From Thiomicrorhabdus lithotrophica (GTDB lineage Bacteria; Pseudomonadota; Gammaproteobacteria; Thiomicrospirales; Thiomicrospiraceae), in assembly GCF_029201445.1 (NCBI RefSeq), contig NZ_CP102381.1:2452206-2516205 (forward strand): a stretch of DNA of 64,000 nucleotides, read 5' to 3'. The position numbers and the translations under genes were made by a program. Shown piece after piece: positions 52,737 through 61,442 of this stretch. Position 1 is the stretch's first letter. Every line of letters begins with the position of its first letter. The notes under the pieces are model-generated. The model was not told the origin of the DNA. It made no database searches and saw nothing but the letters and a program-made list of their open reading frames with translations.

Positions 52737-54640
52737 AATTCTTTTACTCGCTCTTTTAATTCTAACTCTCTTTCGAAAAACTCACTCAACTCCCCATCCT
52801 CCAGAACATCTTCTTCAAGTTGAATGACCATTTCCTCATGTTCTTTTGAGATTTCTTTTATATAACTAAGAATCTCTGTAATCCTTGCAACAACAGGCTT
52901 AAAGAAAGCTTCAAATTGATCTGTCTGTGACAATAAAAGCTCGGCATCTTGAATAAAATATAGATAACTGAGTAACTTCCTAACGTCTCTCTCATCTGCA
53001 TGGACTCGGTATTTGTCACAAAATAGACAACCTTCTTTTGAAGAACAATCTGGCTTAATATGGTTAGGTGTCGATTCAATCGCATACGGATTCAAGGAGT
53101 CGCATTCTCCTACCTCACTTTCGATTTCGTTCGGTTCTCTAGCAGTTTGTCTAACAACGACTGATATATTCGTTAAAAAATTTCCGACTTCTTGAACGTG
53201 ACCGCGCACCGTTCCTTTTGCATAGTTTCGTAAAACGGTTTGAGGGGTATTCTGAAGAATTTCAGCAACTAACCTGATATCGTTAGTGGAATGGAGGAGG
53301 ATATCTGATTTGGTAGCTCTTGCAATTTGTGCGGTAAGTTTTGGAACTTCTGGAAACACATTCAAAAATTTTTCTGTTTTTGAAAAAGGTTTGAAACATC
53401 CCTTGGAATAAGAGAAAAACAAAAGCTTGCAGTCTTCTTCTGCATGTCCATAAGCAGCAACTAGAGCTTTTCTCAAATTCAAGAATCTAACAAAAAGAGG
53501 GTAATCCGTTTTTAAAAGTTTAAATTCGACTTTTTTATGATTGGCTCGACCTTTTTGGTAATAAAGCTTCCAATAAGACTTTGCAAAGGTTTCTTTTGTA
53601 AAATCACCCCATGGGATATCTTTGTAGTCCTCATAACCATCAATGCCTGAACGATTTGAGGCCAGCAAAAGCATGAAAATATTTCGATATGCATGGAGCG
53701 CCAGTTCAGCAAAATATATTCTAGCAGGGTGGACAACGTCATTATTGGCTTCTGCTAACAGTTCTTTGTCTCGTTCTATTCGTTTTAACAACTCATTTAA
53801 CTTTCTACGATTCAATTCTGGATGCTTGTGAGCAATTTCATTAGATGACAGCCAATAGCCAGTATCGAAACTAAAAGAGCTTATAATTTTTTTTCCTGCA
53901 TCACTCCTTTTATGAAAAGTTGAGTTGATATTACTCAGTAAAGTGTATTGATTATCTTTTTCTTTCAAAAATTCTGGCACCTGCCATTGATATGGAAAGT
54001 TACTGTTTTTTATCAGTAAATCTTCCCCAACAACAAACAGCGCTTGATAAAACTGAATCACCTTTTGAACTTCATCATCAAATAATGGTTGGACTGGAGT
54101 ACTTTGCTTTTCATGCCCATACCAATACTGAAGTTGTAAGTTTGCTTCAGAGCCCTCTATCTCAAACAGATAACAAAAAAAATTCCAAACTTGTGAGATG
54201 TTTTTATTTTTTGAATAATAAGATTGAATGCTTTTTAGAAAATATTGCGCCTTTTCAAGGCTTCTATCGATCTTAAAAAGAATGGAAATATTTTTGCTAG
54301 ACTCACAAAATTCAACGAATCTTTGCAGTGCACCAAAATAACCAAATTTAGTTCTAGGGGAGTCCTTTAAGTTAAATACGTATTCCATAAAAGTCTGGAA
54401 AAACAGAATTCGGCTGGCATCTATACTGTTGATAACAACTTTTTTTCCTGTCTTTGACCAGCTTTCAAAATTCTTTTCTCTTAACTCATAACAAAGTGAA
54501 CCCAAATCAAAAGGCATTCCATCTCTACCGCCTAGTTGAATAATGATTTTCTCGGCACTTGGTATAACATCAGGCAATCCAGTCTCTAATTCTATTCGCT
54601 TTAAACCACTTCTAAACTCATAGTGAGGAGTATCAGACAT
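52724..54640 (-). CDS. Tyrosine-recombinase-fold protein Tfp-like, 638 aa
   Basis: A large protein with recognisable but degraded recombinase landmarks: LLLASNRSGIDGYEDYKDI (first Arg region), then ATKSDILLHSTNDIRLVAEI and LQNTPQTVLRNYAKG where the LGH...Y box would be. The usual histidine of the LGH box is replaced by Asn, so catalysis is doubtful; a structural or DNA-binding role fits the tfp position of SEs. A cysteine cluster, CDSLN...KPDCSSKEGCLFC.., near residue 530 may bind zinc. It starts 5 bp after intA and overlaps intB by 13 bp. Confidence 0.75.
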   Translation of the reverse strand: MSDTPHYEFRSGLKRIELETGLPDVIPSAEKIIIQLGGRDGMPFDLGSLCYELREKNFESWSKTGKKVVINSIDASRILFFQTFMEYVFNLKDSPRTKFGYFGALQRFVEFCESSKNISILFKIDRSLEKAQYFLKSIQSYYSKNKNISQVWNFFCYLFEIEGSEANLQLQYWYGHEKQSTPVQPLFDDEVQKVIQFYQALFVVGEDLLIKNSNFPYQWQVPEFLKEKDNQYTLLSNINSTFHKRSDAGKKIISSFSFDTGYWLSSNEIAHKHPELNRRKLNELLKRIERDKELLAEANNDVVHPARIYFAELALHAYRNIFMLLLASNRSGIDGYEDYKDIPWGDFTKETFAKSYWKLYYQKGRANHKKVEFKLLKTDYPLFVRFLNLRKALVAAYGHAEEDCKLLFFSYSKGCFKPFSKTEKFLNVFPEVPKLTAQIARATKSDILLHSTNDIRLVAEILQNTPQTVLRNYAKGTVRGHVQEVGNFLTNISVVVRQTAREPNEIESEVGECDSLNPYAIESTPNHIKPDCSSKEGCLFCDKYRVHADERDVRKLLSYLYFIQDAELLLSQTDQFEAFFKPVVARITEILSYIKEISKEHEEMVIQLEEDVLEDGELSEFFERELELKERVKELWLS

Positions 54641-54645
54641 AAAAT

Positions 54646-56133
54646 CTAACCCTCCTGAATTAAGGTTAAAGATTCATTAACTTGACTTTCAGTAAGAACA
54701 GTTATGCCAATATCCTCTCTGTATTTGTGTTCAAGGTTTATCAGCTCTATTCCTGTTGGCTCATATTTAACGTAGTCCTCAGTTGTTTTTCTATCATTAT
54801 GTGAAAGCCTAGCTTGAATCTGTTTGTAGATTTCTTCCGAATCTGCTTCGGGATAAATTTCTCTTAACTGATCTCGTAAATTAACTCCGTATGTTGCTCT
54901 TAAGTCATGGAAATGAAATCTAAAGCCTTCACCAAGCTTTTCACGCATAACAGGCAATATGTGTTCAGCCAAATAATCATGTACGCCACCGCCAATTCTT
55001 GGCTGCCCACGGGTATTATTAGGGTTATAAACTTTCAAATCAGATTTTCTATCGTAATAAGGTGTACCCCGATTCGTTAAAAACAAATAGGCTTTCGATA
55101 ACTGTTCTTCGGTTGGGTTTGTGATTCCTAAATTCTTGAAATATTTTTCACGTCGCTTTTGATAACGTGGGCCATTGACATACACCTTTAGAGCTTCTAT
55201 CCATGAATAAGGTATGAAAATGTTGATGTCTTTTGATCGCTTGGAATCTGCAATGTGGCTTCGACCAGCTCGAACAATGTGGTTAATATCCGAATAGCCT
55301 GAGGGTAAATCAATGTGAACATCAATATCTTTCACACTCAACGTTAAGATGGTTTGAAGGCGAGCACCTGTTTTTAGAGCTGTTTTGAAGATATAACGCA
55401 TTTCGATATTTCTTCTAACTTTATTGCTATCCAATATTTCATGCAGTACTTCCTGTTCTTCTAGCATTAAAGATTTTAATTTTCCACCATCTTCTATATA
55501 TAACTGACTGTCAGCTGGTGTTTCCTTCGTAACCTTAATCTGCTCTTCTTGCGTGACAGCAAGCCTTGTCTTACCTTTGGGGTCAGTAAATGTAACCATC
55601 TTGTCTGTATATGGAGGATGAACACCAAAGAAATCAGAACCATAATCGTTCTGGCAATCTTTATAGAATCTAATAACTGTAGAGATCTTTCGCTTTGCGG
55701 TAGATGGGGCAAGAACTCCATCATAGATGAGAGTTTGAAGGTATCTGCTGTAACGATAAATTGGCTTTTTAAGCTTATTCCTAGGTGTTACACGCCAATC
55801 AATTTGATTTTCTTCACAGAATTTTAGGAATTCAACTAAACCTTGAGCGATGGAAGAAACGGTTCCATCCTTGGTTCTATTCTTTCTTGCATTAAGCAAA
55901 GCAAGGGTTGAATACCGTTCAACCTCCATCGTGTCATCGTCGTAGATAACAGGAACTCGATTTAGCTTTCGATTAATTGGAGATTTATTTGAAAAGAATA
56001 CCGAAAGCTTAAGACCATCTGCTGTTTCATAAGTGATCTTTTCAACATCTTGAGGGGAAGCCGCTAAGAATTCTTCTTTTGAAATGCGCCGCTTTAATGA
56101 GAATGATTTTAGTGTTGTTTTACTGATAGCCAT
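54646..56133 (-). CDS. Tyrosine recombinase IntA-like (GmtY-like), 495 aa
   Basis: First gene of the island's recombination operon. The catalytic set appears intact: TGARLQTILTLSVKDID (Arg, about residue 260), HFHDLRATYGV (H-x-x-R, about 420), RLSHNDRKTTEDYVKYE (His and the probable nucleophilic Tyr, about 455-470). An N-terminal SAM-like core-binding domain with LVEFLKFCEENQIDW and STAKRKISTVIRFYK is visible. The start at ATG 56133 (MAISKTTLKSF) follows GGAGG; a longer frame to 56178 lies in the terminal repeat region. Its promoter must overlap the right-end repeats, which suggests autoregulation by the recombinase. Confidence 0.85.
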   Translation of the reverse strand: MAISKTTLKSFSLKRRISKEEFLAASPQDVEKITYETADGLKLSVFFSNKSPINRKLNRVPVIYDDDTMEVERYSTLALLNARKNRTKDGTVSSIAQGLVEFLKFCEENQIDWRVTPRNKLKKPIYRYSRYLQTLIYDGVLAPSTAKRKISTVIRFYKDCQNDYGSDFFGVHPPYTDKMVTFTDPKGKTRLAVTQEEQIKVTKETPADSQLYIEDGGKLKSLMLEEQEVLHEILDSNKVRRNIEMRYIFKTALKTGARLQTILTLSVKDIDVHIDLPSGYSDINHIVRAGRSHIADSKRSKDINIFIPYSWIEALKVYVNGPRYQKRREKYFKNLGITNPTEEQLSKAYLFLTNRGTPYYDRKSDLKVYNPNNTRGQPRIGGGVHDYLAEHILPVMREKLGEGFRFHFHDLRATYGVNLRDQLREIYPEADSEEIYKQIQARLSHNDRKTTEDYVKYEPTGIELINLEHKYREDIGITVLTESQVNESLTLIQEG

Positions 56134-56173
56134 ACGACCTCCAAACATCAATACAATGACCTTAACACCAAAG

Positions 56174-56224
56174 TACAATGTTTAAAACCGTATAGTTTTA
56201 TTTTTTTGAAAAAACCGTATAGTA
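56174..56224. repeat. Right terminal repeat region of the island
   Basis: ACTATACGGTTTT (read inward, minus strand) occurs twice, once at the very end (56211-56223) and once about 25 bp further in (56184-56196), the inner copy followed by AAACATTGTA. The inner part matches the left end (AAATATTGTA), the outer TACTA matches the left TACTA. It lies immediately upstream of intA. Confidence 0.75.
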
Positions 56225-56500
56225 GCCCACACCCTTGTGATTCAGCACATTCAATATTGGCTTACCTGCTGTTCCTGATGGCTCCCCGTCGTCGCCCATA
56301 CCTGCATTAGCCGCGCAAGCTGGATTACCAATCAGATAAGCCCAGCAATGATGACGAGCATCAGGGTATTGAGCTTTAATTTCATCCAACCAGGCCATGC
56401 CTTCTGAACGCGAATCTATGCCACGAGCATAAGCGATAAAACGGCTTTTTTTGATTTCTATTTCTGCAACCGTTTGTTGAGTAGGAATAGGGTAAGACAT
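56225..56500 (-). pseudogene. yigZ: YigZ (IMPACT family), N-terminal half of the split host gene
   Basis: Begins MSYPIPTQQTVAEIEIKKSR and runs through PDARHHCWAYLIGNP and DDGEPSGTAGKPILNVLNHKG to VG, where host sequence ends. The frame then reads a few codons of island DNA (YYTVFSKK) before a stop at 56198. With the part at 34812-35135 it rebuilds a normal-length YigZ of about 200 residues. The palindrome copy at 56507 lies 6 bp upstream of its start codon. Confidence 0.92.
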
Positions 56501-56506
56501 TAAATA

Positions 56507-56518
56507 ACCAGGCCTGGT
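56507..56518. repeat. Palindromic repeat copy 6 (5' of yigZ)
   Basis: TAACCAGGCCTGGTAACTT followed by TTTAA on the plus strand. It sits in the 24 bp between the histidine-phosphatase stop and the yigZ start. Confidence 0.85.
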
Positions 56519-56524
56519 AACTTT

Positions 56525-57097
56525 TTAATTTGATTCTGTAAGCTTTAGACGAGTAATAACATCAAACAGACCATCACCCAAGGGCTGAATTAACACCATT
56601 TCGGCTGGTTCAACGCGAATATTAGCTAATTCACCAATATTTGGACGATGCGTTACCAAAATTAGGTTGCTCATTTCTTTATGCGAACTAATTAATGTTT
56701 TGGTCTTTTCTATATTGGTATTCGCTTTTTCTGCCGTTAAAGCTTTGGTTAATCGCAAAACTGGATTTACCGTAAAACTTCCAAAAGCTAATTCTGCCGT
56801 ATCTTTAGTTCTGCAGTGTGGGCTAGCAAAGACCTTATAAATTTTGATTTCTCGTGAGGTAAATTCTGCACCAATATTTTTTGCCTGTTTTTGACCTAGT
56901 TCATTCAAATTTTTCTCTGAAAAACAGGATTCATCGAGTAAAAAAGAATCACCAAAAGAACGATCAATTTCAGCATGACGAACTAATACCACTTTGCCAC
57001 CCTCTTTAAGAGCCTGCCAAAAATCTGCTTGGTTATCAGCATGAGCGGTTAGCTGTATCAACATTAAACTCATTACAACAAATAGAGTACGTAACAT
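56525..57097 (-). CDS. Periplasmic histidine phosphatase family protein
   Basis: A 190-residue exported phosphoglycerate-mutase-like phosphatase. Signal peptide residues 1-20 (MLRTLFVVMSLMLIQLTAHA). The catalytic RHG-type motif is present as VLVRHAEID (His nucleophile, about residue 40), the second arginine region as ASPHCRTKDTAELAFG, and the second histidine as LILVTHRPNIGEL. The motif has RHA rather than RHG, as in SixA-like and other small members. Substrate unknown. It precedes mnmE on the same strand with 9 bp, so it is probably cotranscribed with it. Confidence 0.85.
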   Translation of the reverse strand: MLRTLFVVMSLMLIQLTAHADNQADFWQALKEGGKVVLVRHAEIDRSFGDSFLLDESCFSEKNLNELGQKQAKNIGAEFTSREIKIYKVFASPHCRTKDTAELAFGSFTVNPVLRLTKALTAEKANTNIEKTKTLISSHKEMSNLILVTHRPNIGELANIRVEPAEMVLIQPLGDGLFDVITRLKLTESN

Positions 57098-57106
57098 GAG
57101 AGCTCC

Positions 57107-58468
57107 TTATTTACCTATACAAAAAGAAGTAAAGATTCGTCCTAACAAATCATCTGACGTGAAACGTCCGGTAATTTCTGACAAGGCTTCTTGAGCTAGT
57201 CGTAAGTCTTCTGCTAATAATTCACCTGCCGCAAACTGCTCTAACTGCTGTTGACCATTTAGAGTCCAATCAAGCGCCGTTTGCAAAGCATCTAAGTGAC
57301 GTTTTCTTGCCATAAACACGCCTTCAGCAGTTTGAGCGTAACCCATCTCGGTTTTGAGATGATCTTGCAACGAATTTAAACCTAGCTTATGTTTTGCAGA
57401 TAACCAAATTACGGTACGGCCAGTTTCTGCCTCAACTTCTACCATCGGCGCATGGTCAATTAAATCAATTTTATTACGCACTAAGGTTACCGGGATATGC
57501 GCTGGCAACTTATCTAAGATAATTTGGTCTTCTTTATGAATTGCCTCACCAGCTTGCAACATGACCAAAACACGGTCTGCATTATCTAAAGCCTGCCAGG
57601 CTCGTTCAATACCAATTTGCTCAACTTGATCGGTTGCTTCACGTACACCCGCCGTATCTAAAATATGTAATGGCATGCCATCAATATTAATTTCTTCTTT
57701 AACAATGTCTCGCGTGGTTCCAGCTATATCGGTAACAATAGCACTCTCTCTACCAGACAATGCATTCAATAAGCTAGATTTACCTGCATTAGGACGCCCT
57801 AAAATCACTACAGACATACCTTCTCGCAGTAAAGCACCTTGCTTAGCCGATTCAAAGACAATATGTAAACGATCTAAAATGTGCTGTAACTGTCCAGCCA
57901 CTTTTCCATCTGACAGAAAATCAATCTCTTCTTCTGGAAAATCTATTGCCGCTTCTACAAAAATACGCAAACTGATTAACTCTTCAACGAGTGTATTCAC
58001 TTCACGAGAAAAATCACCTTGTAAAGATCGCATAGCAGACTTAGCTGCTTGATCCGAAGACGCTTCAATTAAATCGGCTATCGCTTCTGCTTGTGCCAAA
58101 TCCAACTTATCATTCATAAAGGCTTGTTTAGAGAACTCTCCGGGTTCCGCTAAACGCGCACCGAGCTCAACAACTCTACTCAATAACCACTGCAAAACCA
58201 CCGGGCCACCATGACCTTGCAGTTCAAGAACATCTTCACCCGTAAAAGAGTTTGGGTTGGGGAAATACAGAGCAATACCTTGATCTAATACCGAGCCATC
58301 TTCTGCATAGAAATTACCGTAATGTGCGTAACGAGGTGTGGGCATTTTGCCTAGTACCGCCTGTGCAATCTCGGCTGACTTTTTACCAGACACGCGCACA
58401 ATACCTACGCCCCCTCTTCCTGGAGCAGTCGCAATGGCAGCAATGGTATCGATATTGTCAAATTCCAT
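57107..58468 (-). CDS. mnmE: tRNA modification GTPase MnmE (TrmE)
   Basis: Partner of MnmG (20296-22194) in U34 tRNA modification. The 453-residue protein has the N-terminal folate-binding domain ([22 protein letters not shown]), the G domain with [12 protein letters not shown] (about 226-237), [12 protein letters not shown] and NKID, and the C-terminal FCIGK where the conserved cysteine acts. All hallmarks are intact. It lies next to the split yigZ but is not itself the insertion site, although mnmE (trmE) is a well-known target of other islands. Confidence 0.97.
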   Translation of the reverse strand: MEFDNIDTIAAIATAPGRGGVGIVRVSGKKSAEIAQAVLGKMPTPRYAHYGNFYAEDGSVLDQGIALYFPNPNSFTGEDVLELQGHGGPVVLQWLLSRVVELGARLAEPGEFSKQAFMNDKLDLAQAEAIADLIEASSDQAAKSAMRSLQGDFSREVNTLVEELISLRIFVEAAIDFPEEEIDFLSDGKVAGQLQHILDRLHIVFESAKQGALLREGMSVVILGRPNAGKSSLLNALSGRESAIVTDIAGTTRDIVKEEINIDGMPLHILDTAGVREATDQVEQIGIERAWQALDNADRVLVMLQAGEAIHKEDQIILDKLPAHIPVTLVRNKIDLIDHAPMVEVEAETGRTVIWLSAKHKLGLNSLQDHLKTEMGYAQTAEGVFMARKRHLDALQTALDWTLNGQQQLEQFAAGELLAEDLRLAQEALSEITGRFTSDDLLGRIFTSFCIGK

Positions 58469-58500
58469 AATAGTTCCGATTATTTGGTATGAGGGGTTCT

Positions 58501-58530
58501 AAAACAAAAAACGCCCAAACGGGCGCTTTA
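58501..58530 (-). terminator. Terminator between the 108-aa gene and mnmE
   Basis: On the minus strand GCGCCC-GTTT-GGGCG is followed by six T. It closes the rpmH-rnpA-yidC transcript before mnmE. Confidence 0.85.
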
Positions 58531-58564
58531 AAAACTTAATTGCTACCCGTAAGGGTTAAACCAA

Positions 58565-58891
58565 CTACGCCACAATATTGTGGGTGGTGGTGGTTAAATC
58601 AGTGATAAATTCTTTCTCACTAAATAGCGCAATGGTTTTATCTAGCTTTTTCTTTGAAGTAAATGTCATCTCTTCAGCTTCGTCATTTACTTTAAAAGAT
58701 AAAACGTAAAGTGGCTTGCTGTCAGACTGCTTTGCTTCGTTAGAAACAACAACTGGAGCAGCACCCTCTTCAAGGGGAATATAACCCTCTTTGGTTTTAT
58801 AACAGATTGGCTTAGTACCATCTGCTACTAGCGATTCTACTTTGCCATACATTGGGTGATCTGTACCCAGTTTTTGATAAGTTAAATGCAT
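58565..58891 (-). CDS. Hypothetical protein, 108 aa
   Basis: Unrecognised. A soluble protein beginning MHLTYQKLGTDHPMYGKVES, with beta-strand type segments (PICYKTKEGYIPLEEGA, PLYVLSFKVNDEAEEMTF) and a C-terminal helix. No signal peptide or membrane span. It sits directly after yidC (10 bp) and before the terminator, so it is the last gene of the rpmH-rnpA-yidC unit. Its presence there looks lineage-specific. Confidence 0.65.
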   Translation of the reverse strand: MHLTYQKLGTDHPMYGKVESLVADGTKPICYKTKEGYIPLEEGAAPVVVSNEAKQSDSKPLYVLSFKVNDEAEEMTFTSKKKLDKTIALFSEKEFITDLTTTTHNIVA

Positions 58892-58901
58892 GTTTTATCC
58901 T

Positions 58902-60587
58902 TTATTTCTCGTCACTAGCTTCAATTTTCTTGGTGATATACCACTGCTGTGCTACAGAAAGAATGTTGTTTACTACCCAGTATAGAACCAGACCTGCTGG
59001 GAACCATAGGAAGAAGATCGTAAAGATAAATGGCAACATCTTCATTACTTTCTGCTGCATCTCATCCATCATTGCAGAAGGATTCAATTTCTGCTGAATG
59101 TACATAGTCACACCCATGATTACAGGCAAGATGAAATATGGATCTTGTGCAGATAAATCATCAATCCAAAGCATAAATGGTGCATGACGCATCTCTACTG
59201 AGTATAAAAGTACCCAATATAATGCGATAAATACTGGCATCTGAATCAAGATAGGTAAACAACCACCCAATGGGTTAATTTTCTCTTCTTTATAAAGCTT
59301 CATCATCTTCTGTTGGAAGATAGCTTTATCATCACCATAGTTCTCTTTAAGCTGAGCTAACTTAGGCTGAAACTTCTTCAAACGAGCCATAGAACGGTAA
59401 CTTGTTTCAGATAACTTATAGAACACTAATTTAATCATTAATGTTAACAAGATAATCGCCACACCCCAGTTACCTACTACGCTGTGAATCTTATCCAGCA
59501 ACCAGAATAAAGGCTCTGCTAAAAACGTTAAAATTCCGTAATCGATGGTTAACTCTAAACCAGGCGCAATTTCAGCTAGCAAGTTTTGAGATTCTGGACC
59601 AATAAATAACTGTGAAGTCATTGTTTGACTTTGACCTGGTGCCACTTCAACTAAAGGCTCAACCAAACCAACCGCATAACGATCATCACCTAATGGCTTA
59701 GCGTAATAGCTGTTTTGTGCATCCTGACTTGGAACTAAAGCCGTTAGGAAGTACTGCTGAATCATCGCAGCCCAACCGCCAGTCACATTACGTCCAGAAA
59801 CAGCCTGAGTATTTAAGTCATCAAATGAATGTTTAACGTATTTTTCTTCAGCGTTACCATCATAAAGCACTGGCCCTGTGTAGGTGTACATCATGAAGTT
59901 ATCGTCAGGGTTATAACGATTACGCACTAGCTGTGAATATAGACTACCTGTCCAAGACTCTTGAGTCGCGTTCTCAACCTTGTAAGAGACGTCAACTAGG
60001 TACTTACCTTTAGTGAAGGTATAAGATTTCGTTACCGTAACACCGTCTTGTGACCAAGTTAATGGCACAACTAACGTATCACCCGTCATTTCATAACGAG
60101 TTTGAGTTGTTTGATAGACACTCTTATGGGTTGGCGCAGGAAGCTTAGCTTGTTTTTGCGTCGCTAAACCATTTTGAGCCATATAAACTAAAGGCCCTGT
60201 ATCAGACATTAAATGGAACGGCTGAGAATGGTCATCTGATGCGCCATACTTAAGAAGCTTAGCATCACGGATATCACCACCATTGGTATCAATAATAATG
60301 TCTAGGGTATCTGTCGAAACATGAATACGTTGACCCTGCATAATACCGTTTTGTATAACAGGCACTGCATTATTTTGAATACCGCCAACATTAGCACCAG
60401 GAACATCTGTTCCCACTGCAGGGTTAGTAGCCGAAACTACTGCGTTTTGACTTGCAACAGGAACTTCTTGCGCTGTGCTAGTTTCTAAAGTCTTCTGCGT
60501 CTTTTGAGCAGTAAACTGTGTCCATTCTAGCCATATCCAAGTTAACGTAAAAGCTAACGCTAACCACCAAATTGATCTCATGTTCAT
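58902..60587 (-). CDS. yidC: Membrane protein insertase YidC
   Basis: Inserts and folds inner-membrane proteins such as the ATP synthase c subunit encoded in the same window. The 561-residue length fits gammaproteobacteria: an N-terminal membrane anchor (SIWWLALAFTLTWIWLEW), a large periplasmic beta domain (about residues 60-340), and the conserved insertase core with NWGVAIILLTLMIKLVFYKLSE, the cytoplasmic hairpin (MARLKKFQPKLAQLKENYGD) and GGCLPILIQMPVFIALYWVL. It ends with a basic tail. It begins 21 bp after rnpA; the yidD gene usually found between them is absent. Confidence 0.97.
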   Translation of the reverse strand: MNMRSIWWLALAFTLTWIWLEWTQFTAQKTQKTLETSTAQEVPVASQNAVVSATNPAVGTDVPGANVGGIQNNAVPVIQNGIMQGQRIHVSTDTLDIIIDTNGGDIRDAKLLKYGASDDHSQPFHLMSDTGPLVYMAQNGLATQKQAKLPAPTHKSVYQTTQTRYEMTGDTLVVPLTWSQDGVTVTKSYTFTKGKYLVDVSYKVENATQESWTGSLYSQLVRNRYNPDDNFMMYTYTGPVLYDGNAEEKYVKHSFDDLNTQAVSGRNVTGGWAAMIQQYFLTALVPSQDAQNSYYAKPLGDDRYAVGLVEPLVEVAPGQSQTMTSQLFIGPESQNLLAEIAPGLELTIDYGILTFLAEPLFWLLDKIHSVVGNWGVAIILLTLMIKLVFYKLSETSYRSMARLKKFQPKLAQLKENYGDDKAIFQQKMMKLYKEEKINPLGGCLPILIQMPVFIALYWVLLYSVEMRHAPFMLWIDDLSAQDPYFILPVIMGVTMYIQQKLNPSAMMDEMQQKVMKMLPFIFTIFFLWFPAGLVLYWVVNNILSVAQQWYITKKIEASDEK

Positions 60588-60608
60588 GTGTGATACTCTT
60601 TGTGAATC

Positions 60609-61034
60609 TTATTTTGAGGGACTATTCTTTAACTTACTTTTTTTAATTTTGCGAACTAGGTGCAAAAAACTGCTATGCAAAGTCTCATTGTCGAGATCTT
60701 GCATGCCTTTACGACCTAAAACCACAATATCATACCCACTTAACTCTTTCTTATGTGAGCGAAATGCTTCTCTTGCTATTCTTTTTACTCTATTTCGCCA
60801 AACGGCACGTTGTAATTGCTTTTTAGCTATAGCTAATCCAAGTCGAGGATAGTCTTCATTATTGGGACGAACAATCATTGTCCAATTACGATTACCGAAA
60901 CGCTCTGCTTGAGCAAAAACATGAGAATAAGATTTTGGAGATAACAATCGATTAGACTTAGGAAAGTCATTTTTCGCTTGTTTAGAAGAAGAGGGGGTCT
61001 CTGGGTGAGCTGACAACTCTTGTGTAGAATTCAT
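60609..61034 (-). CDS. rnpA: Ribonuclease P protein component
   Basis: Protein subunit of RNase P that matures tRNA 5' ends. The RNR motif RNRVKRIAREAFR (about residues 80-92), YPRLGLAIAKKQLQRAVWRN upstream and the SGYDIVVLGRKGM strand after it identify the family. The frame gives 141 residues, with about 20 N-terminal residues more than E. coli (STQELSAHPETPSSSKQAKN). A shorter start cannot be excluded, but no other ATG precedes the conserved SNRLLSPKSY. Confidence 0.95.
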   Translation of the reverse strand: MNSTQELSAHPETPSSSKQAKNDFPKSNRLLSPKSYSHVFAQAERFGNRNWTMIVRPNNEDYPRLGLAIAKKQLQRAVWRNRVKRIAREAFRSHKKELSGYDIVVLGRKGMQDLDNETLHSSFLHLVRKIKKSKLKNSPSK

Positions 61035-61089
61035 AAAGCTCCCCAGAAGATCTGTCTTTATGCGTTAGCCGTAGCTAAAGCATTAAAGA

Positions 61090-61224
61090 CTATGGTGTTA
61101 AACGCTTACGTCCTTTTGCACGACGAGCTGCGATAACTTTACGACCATTTTTAGTCGCCATACGAGCACGGAAACCGTGAGTACGTGCACGTTTAATTAC
61201 GCTTGGTTGAAATGTACGTTTCAT
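61090..61224 (-). CDS. rpmH: 50S ribosomal protein L34
   Basis: A 44-residue protein encoded by the minus strand: starts [18 protein letters not shown] and ends AKGRKRLTP. This is the standard L34 sequence (MKRTFQPS...RxxGFRxRMxTxxGRxVIxxRRxKGRxxL). It lies 55 bp upstream of rnpA, with its own promoter region in 61225-61442, which is A/T-rich and shows nothing further that I can name apart from a near-copy of the palindrome (ACCAGGCCTG at 61430). Confidence 0.97.
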   Translation of the reverse strand: MKRTFQPSVIKRARTHGFRARMATKNGRKVIAARRAKGRKRLTP

Positions 61225-61442
61225 GTCACTGTCCTTAAAATTTCTATTCCGGATTCGGAAAAAGGGGAATTATATAGAGTAATCAACAAGAAAACAACAA
61301 TTCTACAAATAAATATTAGAGTTATTTAATCTTAAATCCCTAAAAGCATTAGCCCTAGTGGTATTAAGAAAAATAACTACAACAGGTTGTATATAAAAAT
61401 GTTTTTTAAGGTTTGGATTTTAAAATCTACCAGGCCTGCTCG

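Larger units (their letters stand above)
35136..56230. mobile_element. ~21 kb integrative element inserted in yigZ (SE / Gamma-Mobile-Trio-like)
   Basis: The element separates two in-frame halves of yigZ. Its termini at 35142-35166 and 56174-56224 are related inverted repeats. Bases GGCGAC (35136-35141) and GCCCAC (56225-56230) flank them as a six-base pair differing at two positions; GCCCAC fits the uninterrupted gene. Inside the right end lies a six-gene minus-strand operon: three tyrosine-recombinase-fold genes, a small coiled-coil gene and two repeat-protein genes. Cargo runs leftward: an intact yigZ homologue, insertion-sequence debris, a TetR-controlled ABC efflux operon, lpxR-like and MFS genes. 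From memory, the intA-tfp-intB-srap order and six-base footprint match strand-biased circularising integrative elements described in Vibrio. Recent Gamma-Mobile-Trio islands appear related. Identification is by layout and motifs, not by database search. Confidence 0.8.

Noticed and set aside
57107..58468. mnmE (trmE) as the island attachment site
   Set aside because: mnmE is intact with a normal C-terminus, and the island ends are inside yigZ.
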